Shown: one piece after another, positions 1 through 6,292 of the stretch
Layout of the letters: each line of letters starts with the position of its first letter
Numbering within the stretch: position 1 is the stretch's first letter
NCBI GenBank assembly: GCA_012799075.1
Contig: JAAZLZ010000235.1
Location: forward strand, 1 to 6,898
Reading direction: 5' to 3'
Source: Bacillota bacterium
GTDB lineage: Bacteria > Bacillota > Limnochordia > JAAZLZ01
Length of the DNA: 6,898 nucleotides
The notes under the pieces: generated by a model
The model's input: only the letters and a program-made list of their open reading frames with translations
Told to the model about the DNA's origin: nothing
Database searches by the model: none
Program-made: the position numbers and the translations under genes

Positions 1-7
1 AGAACAT
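1..7 (-). CDS. cas7: Start of next cas gene, probably Cas7e/Cse4 (cut by left edge)
   Basis: Only ATG TTC and one more base are visible (Met-Phe). An AGGAGGG ribosome binding site lies 6 nt upstream, the same spacing as at cse1, so this is very likely a genuine start. In type I-E operons the gene after cse2 is cas7 (cse4/casC), the backbone subunit of Cascade that coats the crRNA guide, and many members start with Met-Phe. The identity is inferred from gene order and the first two residues; the rest is outside the window. Unusually, the start lies 303 bp beyond the end of cse2. Confidence 0.65.
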
Positions 8-310
8 TGAATTCCCTCCTAATACAATATAGTTGGTCACGTGTCAGAGCTCACTTGAACCTGACGAGACAAAGGGATCTAGATTCGTAGAACCAGATAC
101 CTATCTAGGGGGGCTGGGAAGTCGAACCCGATTTTGTCTGTAAAAGCGGCCCGACCCTCACACTCCTGTCAAAGCTGTAGCCCGCGTGGGCAACTCTATC
201 AATCCGCGCAAGAGAGGACTTTCGTTTCCCCCGACCGCATCCAAGTCTCGTCCGTCGCGACTCGGTATGCTTAAATTATCTAGCTACCCTAACTATTGAC
301 ACCACAGGTC
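8..310 (-). ncRNA. 303-bp gene-free insert inside the cas operon; candidate structured or crRNA-like RNA
   Basis: This stretch separates the cse2 stop from the presumed cas7 start, where type I-E operons normally have overlap or a few bases. The only minus-strand ORFs seen are tiny, such as a 13-codon one at 199-240. On the minus strand it shows a -10-like GATAAT (275-280); GACGAGAC at 245-252 complementary to GTCTCGTC at 63-70, extended by GGAT/ATCC (239-242 with 75-78); a G-run (228-232) that can pair with a C-run (108-113) nested inside that helix; a GCCC/GGGC hairpin (180-191); and a hairpin at 93-108. The helices are mutually compatible. An 8-bp complement is nonetheless expected about once by chance in 300 nt, so the folding evidence is modest. 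It could be an RNA regulator of the cas operon, an mRNA leader or attenuator for cas7, or a decayed insertion. No intrinsic terminator was found in it. Confidence 0.3.
14..20 (-). promoter_or_regulatory. Ribosome binding site of the presumed cas7
   Basis: The minus strand reads AGGAGGG followed by 6 nt and then ATG. This is near-perfect anti-16S complementarity with the same core and spacing as the cse1 site. It is the main evidence that a gene begins at position 7, and it shows that the long gap before it ends in a functional translation start rather than in a broken operon. Confidence 0.8.
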
Positions 311-808
311 TCAGCCCGCGCTACTATAGAATTCTCTCGCTATACGGAGATTCAGTGTTTCCCGTTTGCCTTCGCTCCTGGTTAATAGGAACCGTGCTCC
401 CTCAGCCCAATTAAATGGCTTAGACTTGGCCGTTAAGAAGCGAATTGTTCGAAGGAATAAGATCCGTCTGACTTCACCTTCTGCTGCCAGAAGGCGTTCA
501 AGCCTAGTCTCGGAATACCCGGCCTCTGCCAAGGCCCTTCCAAATCCCACTTGAGGAGTGTATGCATTGGGACTCATTAGAGCAATCCCGGCAATCAGAG
601 TCGTCCAATCATCAATAGCGTACTCCCAGCCCTCCGGCAGGTAACTGAAAGCAAATCGATAGAAACATAACGGCAACGAATAACCCGGAGTCATTCGCCT
701 CAGAGCCGCTCGTTCCCCAGTCGGGAACCTCTCACTACCAATAACGCCTGCAATTCTTCCAATTTGCTGCTCCAAAGTTTCCTCAAGGGATTGCATTGCC
801 TCCACCAT
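311..808 (-). CDS. cse2: Cascade small subunit Cse2 (Cas11, CasB), type I-E
   Basis: Cse2 is the small, all-helical subunit of Cascade. Two copies form the belly of the complex and stabilise the crRNA-DNA hybrid and the displaced strand. The 165-residue product has normal length. It shows the family pattern: basic GERAALRRM near residue 31, FGRALAEAGYSETRLERLL at about 89-107, and the C-terminal helix with NWAEGARFLL (133-142) and RIAREFY (155-161). It overlaps cse1 by 26 bp, implying coupled translation. AGGAGGG (812-818) lies 3 nt before the ATG at 808 and 6 nt before the GTG codon 2 (803-805). Since 6 nt is the spacing used by cse1 and cas7, the true start may be that GTG. The C-terminus looks complete, so the gap that follows is not caused by truncation of this gene. 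Confidence 0.93.
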   Translation of the reverse strand: MVEAMQSLEETLEQQIGRIAGVIGSERFPTGERAALRRMTPGYSLPLCFYRFAFSYLPEGWEYAIDDWTTLIAGIALMSPNAYTPQVGFGRALAEAGYSETRLERLLAAEGEVRRILFLRTIRFLTAKSKPFNWAEGARFLLTRSEGKRETLNLRIAREFYSSAG

Positions 809-2351
809 GTTCCCTCCTCATGAATGCGAAATTCTTATAGAACCCACCCCAGAATCTACTCCTGGCTTCTGTCCGAATCCGGTATTGACGGCCACTATGA
901 TTGGCCATACCATCCTCTACTTCTTGGAGCACTGCTTGAGCGTGTTTCCACAGAATCTCGACCCATCGACGAAGCTCTCTTTGCTCGTCGAATGATTCCG
1001 GTACAGAAAACAGCCACGGAAAGTACTCCAGTGACCATAATGATTCAAATCGTCTCGATGCCCGCGTCCAAGCTGACTTTCCAAAAGCATCATCTAAATC
1101 GAGTTTTTGCGGAGCTCCGAGAGCATAGGCAAATACAGCAGGCTTCAGGACGCGATGCTGCATGGTAGCGACATATGTGATGGCATCTCTGCTGAGCTTT
1201 TCCAGAGAATCTCGTTGAGCAGATCCTCCAAAAATACTCAAGGTCTTTTGTTCTGGGATTTGCACTTCCCACCCATGAAAACCAGCCGTAGTGCCTTGCC
1301 CTCGCACCAACACAGAAACCGATAGCCACAGATCTCCTCTCCAATTTGGCTGCGGCTGTTGCAGCACACTGAGCTGCAATTCATCTCCAAATATTATGCG
1401 GCGTAGGTGCTCTGCAGTAATACCCGCCGGTGGGAACGTGAGTGCTTTCGCGGCAACCTTTTTGCCTCTACCAATACCCCTCAGATCGACAGGCAACCAT
1501 GGATCTCCAACAACTCCGTTCAGCTCTTTAGCCACTATGCGAGGCTGCCTTGAGGGGTAGAACTCTGCATATTCAACACGGCGCTTACCGCGCAACCGGA
1601 TTTGGCGACATATTTCAACATAGAACGGATCCAATTCTGATAGCTCTAGCGAAGTACGGCCATCCCACGGCTCCAGCCAAGTCAGCACCAATCCTTCAGG
1701 ATCATAACCAAATGGCTCTTTGAGGACGTGTTTTCTGTGTTCAAGCAGCCTGGTCACCGCATCAATCCAGCGCTGTCCACCCCTTCGGTCGCGGACTAGC
1801 TCCACGACCGCTCTATTGCCATATCCGCGATTCATGCGTGATATCCCATGATTTCCCCTGCCGGAAAAACCGCTCATGGTTTGCAGGCTAATCAGAGCGT
1901 AAATCCATGTGTCCACTTGGGCCGTTCCGGCTCGTGTCTGTTTTATATCATGATTCTTCGCCGTTACAAGAAGGTCCAGTCCGTCAGGAGTATTCATTAT
2001 GGACGTTGGCTTTCGCTTATCTCCTAGTAATGGCGGCTGCATGAAGGCTGGTCTTGAGTCATCATCAGAAACCAGTTGCCAAGCCCCATGACCGGCGTTA
2101 TCGGCCAGCTTCGTTAAACCTTCCCTCCAGAAATCCTCATTTTGCACAGGATCTGAGCTCCCGTCTCGGACGAGGACCGCGCCTGCCAGATAACAGAGGA
2201 AGACATGGAAAGCATCGTGCTGATGTCTTTGAATTCCGACGAGATGGCGCACCTCATTCTTGCCCAATTTGGCGAGGAGAGAGGGCAAGCTCAGATACTC
2301 CATACCCTTTTCAGTCTCGACCCGCAACAGCGGATCGGTCAGCAGATTCAC
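783..2351 (-). CDS. cse1: Cascade large subunit Cas8e (Cse1, CasA), type I-E
   Basis: Cse1 recognises the PAM on target DNA, helps unwind it and recruits Cas3 to Cascade. The 522-residue product is close to the family's usual length of about 500. It begins with the typical NLLTDPLLRV. The segment TAKNHDIKQTRAG (130-142) lies where the PAM- and guide-contacting L1 loop sits. It is followed by WIYALISLQTMSGFSGRGNHGISRMNRGYGNR (149-180), the hallmark of the non-E. coli branch of Cse1. The C-terminal part (about 380-510) is predicted helical, matching the four-helix bundle. The start is GTG at 2351, 6 nt after GGAGGG. It overlaps the cas3 stop by 4 bp (GTGA), a classic coupling arrangement. No frameshift or missing block was seen. 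Confidence 0.95.
   Translation of the reverse strand: MNLLTDPLLRVETEKGMEYLSLPSLLAKLGKNEVRHLVGIQRHQHDAFHVFLCYLAGAVLVRDGSSDPVQNEDFWREGLTKLADNAGHGAWQLVSDDDSRPAFMQPPLLGDKRKPTSIMNTPDGLDLLVTAKNHDIKQTRAGTAQVDTWIYALISLQTMSGFSGRGNHGISRMNRGYGNRAVVELVRDRRGGQRWIDAVTRLLEHRKHVLKEPFGYDPEGLVLTWLEPWDGRTSLELSELDPFYVEICRQIRLRGKRRVEYAEFYPSRQPRIVAKELNGVVGDPWLPVDLRGIGRGKKVAAKALTFPPAGITAEHLRRIIFGDELQLSVLQQPQPNWRGDLWLSVSVLVRGQGTTAGFHGWEVQIPEQKTLSIFGGSAQRDSLEKLSRDAITYVATMQHRVLKPAVFAYALGAPQKLDLDDAFGKSAWTRASRRFESLWSLEYFPWLFSVPESFDEQRELRRWVEILWKHAQAVLQEVEDGMANHSGRQYRIRTEARSRFWGGFYKNFAFMRREHGGGNAIP
812..818 (-). promoter_or_regulatory. Ribosome binding site of cse2
   Basis: AGGAGGG on the minus strand lies inside the end of cse1. 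It is 3 nt from the ATG at 808 and 6 nt from the in-frame GTG at 805, leaving the exact start ambiguous by one codon. It shows that cse2 has its own strong initiation signal despite overlapping cse1. Confidence 0.75.
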
Positions 2352-4978
2352 GATATTCCCTCCAATCCATACTCGCTGTATCGGTAGCGGCGTTCCTCAC
2401 ACCGCAGAATAATTGCCCCGTCTCTTTCGTCCTCTACGGTGATGAGTCCGTCATTCAACTCATCCGGAGCCATATGACCCGGAATCACCATCTCGGCCAA
2501 TGTTTTTCCAAACGGACTCATAACTTGACGGTTCAATGATAGATGCAGCTGGTCTACACCCAACCGAGTGGCGACCGCGCGACCAGCTTCAATAAACTCC
2601 ACTTGTCCAAAATACTCATCAAATATGTTTGCAATCGTGCTGGCAGCGATCTCTTTTGCAAGCCCTTTCCCATAGATCAGATTACGATGTTCTGCCCAAC
2701 GCCCTCCAGCAAGCAAACCCAGTGCTTCCGGGTGTGTTGCTTTCTCCACCAAAAACCTGTTGTCATCAGGGATGACAATTTCAGGGTTCTCTTTCAAGGT
2801 GCGATAGGTTAGTTCCAGTGAACGCAAATCCTCATAGACGCTACCATAACCTAGACGTTTGAAGTCACCAGACACTTCACCGCGGCTATCCAGGGCCATT
2901 TCCAAAGGTCGATCAGGCACCAACACAACACAGCGAGCATCGGCATACCCAATAGGTCGCATGCGATTGTGGCGGTGTAATCGCCCAACACGTTGAAGCA
3001 ATACATCACTGGGCGCCAAATCCGTAACCAGCAGGTCAGCATCAATATCAAGGCTTTGCTCAAGCGTCTGGGTGCCCACTAAGAGAACTGGCCCAGGTAG
3101 ACTACCCTTTCCCAATCGTTCACTCACTGCCGCATCCAGGATTTCCCGATCCTCAGGCATAAAACGTCCATGATGCGGACATATTCGCCCTTTGCATCTA
3201 AACAACCAGGCATCATCAATACCGCGACTCGCCTTCACTGCGCGAAGCATTTTGACAGCCCTAGCCACAGTATTCATCACCACCAGCACCCTTGCCCCCG
3301 CTCTTAGAGCAGGAGCCAAGACTTGATCCACTATCTCTTCAGGACGAAAGGCCCATTGCCGTATGTCAAAATGCACCTCTTTGGTCCGCTTCGATGATGC
3401 TGTAGCCACAATCTGCCCACTGGACAGCGTTAGGGAAGGATACGGTGCCTTGATGGCCGTCGGAAGATCGGGTAGCACGCTGTTAGGCTCAGTTATTTCA
3501 ATATACTCTTTTAGGGCCCGTGATCCCAACGTTGCCGAAAGAAGCATGGCGTACCCTCCGACTCCTAAGTGATGAGTCAGTAGAGACCTCAAGAGGCGGG
3601 ACATATATAGATCCGAAGCATGAACTTCATCCACAACTAACAGACTTCGGTCAAGACACACCGAACGCAAATGGGCATGAGCAGTCTGCACTATTGAAAG
3701 CAAGGCCTGATCAATAGTGCCCACAGCTATAGTCGCAGCCAAAAACCGTTTGGGTCTCGCCCCTGCCCAATGCCTCTCCAGGTTGAGCGTTTCCTGATCA
3801 TCTTGCCAAAGATTGGCCTCTTCCGCATTAGGAATGAGTTCCTTTACGGAGTGCCCATTTACTTGGGCATAGCCCGGCACGGCCAACAATGTTACCGGTC
3901 GGCAATCAGGGTCAGGAAACCAAGACGCAACATACTTGTTGATCCGCCCATAAAGCTCCCTCGCCGCGACTCGAGTTGGGAGGGCGAAATACAGGCTATC
4001 CACTTTCCCGGTAAGAAAGAGCTTGCAGAACCAATTAAGGGCCGCCTCAGTCTTGCCTGATCCAGTCTCAGATTCCGCAATTACCAGGCGAGTGCTCAAA
4101 TCATTAGGATCCAGTTCATCTACTATTGCCTGCAAAGGAAGAGGTGAAAGCCCAAACTCCGCAAATCTAGACTCAAACCCGTCACCTGCGTTCATCAAGG
4201 CCGGGTAAAGAGGTCTTGCATCCAGGCCCACGGCCCGCAGTAACTCCGGTGCAACCTTGAGGTTGCATGTTAGCCGCTCTTCTGCTGTCACTCGCTGAAC
4301 AGGAAACCAATGATTATGCGATCCGAGCCAATCGGCAAGCATCACCAACCCGGCAAAACGATGATGAAAACGAGGTTCATCTGGCAATCGGCTGGTTGAA
4401 GTCAAAAATGCCCGGGGGAAAGCCTTTTCCGCAAACGAAGATATTTCAGCAATAGCCTGGATAGGGTCCCGAGATATGTCATGGTGCCACCACTTATCAC
4501 GAGCTAGCCAATAAGTCCCGGATTTGCTGTCCAGGAATCTCACCGGACGCCCATGGTGAGAGAAGATCGCGAAAAAATAGCTGTCAGCGGAAGCGGTACT
4601 AGAAAACCATGTCTCGATGCCTCGCGGAAGTGACTCCAAGAACCTCTTGCGGAGCTTTTCATCAATGAAAAGAGGTGCTAGTTCCCGAATATGGCCAACG
4701 CGAGCAGGACGTCCCGGCAGGATCTTGTCCTGAAATCCTAGGTTGGCTTTGCCAATGTCGTGAAGCATAGCTAGAACTGCCAATCGATCCAGATGTTCAT
4801 CTGTCAGCAAAGTCTCTGTGGACTTAGCCAGAGTGCGCCTCATCCCATCAAGATCACAAAGAGTCCGGAACACAACCGCTACATCGAGCGAATGGGCAAG
4901 AAGCGAAAGAGACTCTCCAGTTTCGGGCAAATACTTCCCCCAGAACTGGGAACTAGCAGATGTAAGCAGTATCCCCAC
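2348..4978 (-). CDS. cas3: CRISPR-associated nuclease-helicase Cas3, type I-E
   Basis: Cas3 is recruited by target-bound Cascade, nicks the displaced strand with its HD nuclease and unwinds and degrades DNA with its superfamily 2 helicase, moving 3' to 5'. The 876 residues contain every expected element in order. HD domain: H29, H73-D74, H141-H142 and D216. Helicase: Walker A ETGSGKT (304-310), DEVH (450-453), SAT (481-483), HGRF with DR (603-611), and TQTLEQSLDIDADL then QRVGRLHRH (636-670). A C-terminal domain follows to 876. Length matches the roughly 890 residues of E. coli Cas3, and the HD-then-helicase fusion is typical of I-E. The start is GTG, because an in-frame TAG lies immediately upstream and the next Met (residue 46) would remove H29. 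The upstream AGGTAG is a poor ribosome binding site, so Cas3 may be translated weakly. All catalytic residues are present, so the enzyme is predicted active. Confidence 0.97.
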   Translation of the reverse strand: MGILLTSASSQFWGKYLPETGESLSLLAHSLDVAVVFRTLCDLDGMRRTLAKSTETLLTDEHLDRLAVLAMLHDIGKANLGFQDKILPGRPARVGHIRELAPLFIDEKLRKRFLESLPRGIETWFSSTASADSYFFAIFSHHGRPVRFLDSKSGTYWLARDKWWHHDISRDPIQAIAEISSFAEKAFPRAFLTSTSRLPDEPRFHHRFAGLVMLADWLGSHNHWFPVQRVTAEERLTCNLKVAPELLRAVGLDARPLYPALMNAGDGFESRFAEFGLSPLPLQAIVDELDPNDLSTRLVIAESETGSGKTEAALNWFCKLFLTGKVDSLYFALPTRVAARELYGRINKYVASWFPDPDCRPVTLLAVPGYAQVNGHSVKELIPNAEEANLWQDDQETLNLERHWAGARPKRFLAATIAVGTIDQALLSIVQTAHAHLRSVCLDRSLLVVDEVHASDLYMSRLLRSLLTHHLGVGGYAMLLSATLGSRALKEYIEITEPNSVLPDLPTAIKAPYPSLTLSSGQIVATASSKRTKEVHFDIRQWAFRPEEIVDQVLAPALRAGARVLVVMNTVARAVKMLRAVKASRGIDDAWLFRCKGRICPHHGRFMPEDREILDAAVSERLGKGSLPGPVLLVGTQTLEQSLDIDADLLVTDLAPSDVLLQRVGRLHRHNRMRPIGYADARCVVLVPDRPLEMALDSRGEVSGDFKRLGYGSVYEDLRSLELTYRTLKENPEIVIPDDNRFLVEKATHPEALGLLAGGRWAEHRNLIYGKGLAKEIAASTIANIFDEYFGQVEFIEAGRAVATRLGVDQLHLSLNRQVMSPFGKTLAEMVIPGHMAPDELNDGLITVEDERDGAIILRCEERRYRYSEYGLEGIS
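2358..2363 (-). promoter_or_regulatory. Ribosome binding site of cse1
   Basis: GGAGGG lies within the last codons of cas3, 6 nt before the GTG start. It decides for the GTG at 2351, which forms a GTGA overlap with the cas3 stop codon. Confidence 0.8.
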
Positions 4979-5034
4979 CTACCTATTAACGATAATCCAT
5001 CGCTCCAGCAGCTTCATCAGTAGTCCTAAGCTTG

Positions 5035-5040
5035 ACTATA
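5035..5040 (-). promoter_or_regulatory. Possible -10 element of the cas operon promoter
   Basis: The minus strand reads TATAGT about 57 nt upstream of the cas3 GTG, which would give an untranslated leader of roughly 50 nt. No good -35 hexamer lies 16-18 nt upstream, so if it is real it is either weak or activator-dependent. This is a position-based guess. Confidence 0.22.
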
Positions 5041-5102
5041 AGCTCTGCTTTTGCCTGCGCCACACTCACAGAAAACATGTGCCTTTGTAGTCAGTAAGCC
5101 AG

Positions 5103-5128
5103 AATCGGTCAGACTCGGGGAACCGATT
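5103..5128 (-). promoter_or_regulatory. 26-bp inverted repeat upstream of cas3, candidate operator or hairpin
   Basis: AATCGGT (5103-5109) and ACCGATT (5122-5128) are perfect 7-bp inverted copies separated by 12 bp. A second imperfect inverted pair overlaps it (GACTCG at 5112-5117 with CGGGTC at 5130-5135). It lies about 125-150 bp before the cas3 start and just past the end of the uncertain ORF further right. It could be a dyad for a dimeric regulator of the cas operon, or a transcript hairpin. No U-run follows on either strand, so an intrinsic terminator is unlikely. Confidence 0.3.
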
Positions 5129-5142
5129 TCGGGTCTCCGGTG

Positions 5143-5421
5143 TCAACTAATCAGGATGCCTGAGCCTAATAGTCGTGTTCTAGGGACTCTCACAAGGTAG
5201 GGCTGTTTGACGTTTACGGATGAATCACATTGCGTCCCCTCGAATAATCCCCGCCAGCATGTCCCGCCAAAGAGCAACGTAATCTCGTTGATCATCTTTG
5301 TTGGAACGACATAGACCCTTTCGGACCCGGCCTGTCGAAGGTACTTAGGCCATCCCAACCCGCTTCGAGTGGACACCTTGTTGATGACGAGTCCGACAGG
5401 CATATGGATCGTCACCCGCAT
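5143..5421 (-). pseudogene. Unrecognised small ORF, probably frameshifted
   Basis: An ATG at 5421 preceded by AAAGG (9 nt spacing) opens a frame beginning MRVTIHMPVGLVINKV and continuing to a TGA at 5143. The first half has gene-like codon use (ATC AAC AAG, ATG ATC AAC GAG). From about 5305 leftwards, a different minus-strand frame looks more coding. That frame gives DDQRDYVALWRDMLAGIIRGDAM and then stops at a TGA near 5223. This suggests one frameshift in a formerly intact gene of about 65 codons. I do not recognise the family. It could equally be a chance ORF: the part past 5225 has no coding character. Confidence 0.28.
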
Positions 5422-5740
5422 CAGTCTTTGCCTTTCGTTTTGACGTGACTGTCTTTCCACGAATCATGGATGGTCAGAGTTTAGCCAGCATCCCGCGGCG
5501 GATGGGAGAAATGCAGGTCAAAAAAGTTATTGGATCCCACTTTCTACCTTCCGTATCAGTTGTCCTTCTTTTTTACCTTTTGATCTGGGTTTGTGTATTA
5601 TTTTGTAACTTTATTGTTGTTTACCCCCCTTTTCTGACATACCTTCCCCCATTGTCCCGAGGTGCGGCCATCTTGCCTCTCTGTCATGGAAAGAGCATCT
5701 TTGACTGCCTGTCTGTGCTCATCCACACCAGCGTCGAGGG
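5422..5740. other. Stretch without a supported gene, including a T-rich tract
   Basis: A plus-strand frame is open from a GTG at 5445 to 5873, but it has no ribosome binding site at its upstream starts. Its middle (5565-5640) is hydrophobic only because the DNA is a T-rich tract. From about 5660 the same frame acquires gene-like codons (GAAILPLCHGKSIFDCLSVLIHTSVEG), and near 5740 the coding look moves to another frame (see the small ORF at 5741). I saw no tRNA, CRISPR repeat or insertion-sequence end here. Confidence 0.4.
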
Positions 5741-5932
5741 ATGCCAGCAGCAATCAACATCGGTCACATCAATTGTAGACTTCTCACCCTGCTGGGGAGA
5801 CTGGAGCTGGAGACAGCTCCGGAAGATAGCCTGCTGGTTATCCCCATCCCGGAAAAAGTGGCCAATCAAGTAGTCGCCAAGAATCTAATGACTGCCTGGC
5901 ACCGTCAAAAGACCCCATTCCTGCTTTACTGA
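5741..5932 (+). CDS. Unrecognised small ORF (63 aa), possibly the tail of a decayed gene
   Basis: This is the only plus-strand candidate gene. Its 63 residues have convincing codon use, and the central part (RLLTLLGRLELETAPEDSLL) and IPEKVANQVVAKNL resemble a folded, partly helical protein. The start is doubtful: GAGGG directly abuts the ATG, too close for a ribosome binding site. The frame upstream (about 5660-5740), in a different phase, also looks coding. One explanation is a longer gene with a frameshift near 5740. Its stop codon (5930-5932) directly abuts the stop of the convergent cupin gene, with no space for terminators. No family recognised. Confidence 0.3.
   Translation: MPAAINIGHINCRLLTLLGRLELETAPEDSLLVIPIPEKVANQVVAKNLMTAWHRQKTPFLLY
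5890..5906. repeat. Imperfect palindrome around TGCCTGGCA
   Basis: TGCCTGGCA (5893-5901) is flanked by GAC and CCGTC, giving a bulged dyad of GAC/GTC plus TGCC/GGCA. It lies inside the 3' end of the small plus-strand ORF and just downstream of the cupin stop on the other strand. It recalls the TGCCTGGCACC palindromes scattered between genes in some Firmicutes, which is a memory-based comparison. It has no U-run, so a terminator is not supported. Only one copy is present here. Confidence 0.2.
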
Positions 5933-6256
5933 CTAGCCCTTAAAATGCTTCGGACTAGGGGCCTTCACCACGAACAACTCGAGGATCTCCTCGTCTTGAT
6001 TAAACACGTTCATCTTGGTCCGGTACGGAATGTTGATAATGGTTCCGGCAGGATAATAATGCTCTTCTTGCTCATCTAGCTGCAAGGTGACCCGTCCCCG
6101 GACAACCACCATGTAGACGTGCGAATTCGAGTAGTGCTCGGGAAGGGCAGCACCCTTAGGCAGCACCATGTGATTAATCCCTACGTTATCATCTTCCAAG
6201 ATCCTCTCAACCAACTTCTCATCGGTCAGGGTATAGCTATAGGGTTTCTCAACCAT
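5933..6256 (-). CDS. Small single-domain cupin protein
   Basis: The 107-residue product is a single conserved beta-barrel cupin domain. Motif 1 is seen as LPKGAALPEHYSNSHVYMVVVRGRV (32-56), with H41 and H46 in place as potential metal ligands. Motif 2 is PAGTIINIPYRTKMNVFN (69-86), where the usual histidine before the final Asn is replaced by K81-M82. Metal binding may therefore be altered or lost, and the function (enzyme, sensor or binding protein) cannot be assigned. The ATG at 6256 is chosen because GGGAG lies 8 nt upstream; a TTG at 6262 would put that site only 2 nt away. It follows the nitroreductase gene by 36 bp on the same strand, so the two are probably cotranscribed. Confidence 0.85.
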   Translation of the reverse strand: MVEKPYSYTLTDEKLVERILEDDNVGINHMVLPKGAALPEHYSNSHVYMVVVRGRVTLQLDEQEEHYYPAGTIINIPYRTKMNVFNQDEEILELFVVKAPSPKHFKG

Positions 6257-6263
6257 TGGCAAC

Positions 6264-6270
6264 TCTCCCT
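6264..6270 (-). promoter_or_regulatory. Ribosome binding site of the cupin gene
   Basis: AGGGAGA on the minus strand lies in the 36-bp space after the nitroreductase gene. Its distance supports the ATG at 6256 over the in-frame TTG at 6262. Confidence 0.6.
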
Positions 6271-6292
6271 TCTCGTCATAGAATGCCCAGTC

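Noticed and set aside
139..172. Promoter in the gap from TTGACA on the minus strand (167-172)
   Set aside because: No -10-like hexamer occurs 16-19 nt downstream; the sequence there is GC-rich.
199..240. 13-codon minus-strand ORF in the gap as a CreT-like mini-gene
   Set aside because: It has only a weak upstream GACGAG and no unusual codons; an ORF this short is expected by chance.
1..310. A decayed N-terminal part of cas7 filling the gap
   Set aside because: No Cas7e-like peptide such as the N-L-N-R-D region was found in the minus-strand frames I read, and an intact start with a strong ribosome binding site lies at position 7.
296..327. Plus-strand promoter, TTGACA at 296-301
   Set aside because: The hexamer is perfect, but the nearest -10-like sequence (TACTAT at 322) is 20 bp away and it would only drive antisense RNA into cse2; kept out for lack of a proper spacer.
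2054..2539. Long plus-strand ORF (161 codons) opposite cse1 and cas3
   Set aside because: It lies antisense to two clearly conserved genes and its peptide is arginine/serine/proline-rich without any domain; a shadow frame.
5565..5640. Membrane segment of a small protein
   Set aside because: The hydrophobic peptide arises from T-rich DNA, and no ribosome binding site or family supports a gene there.
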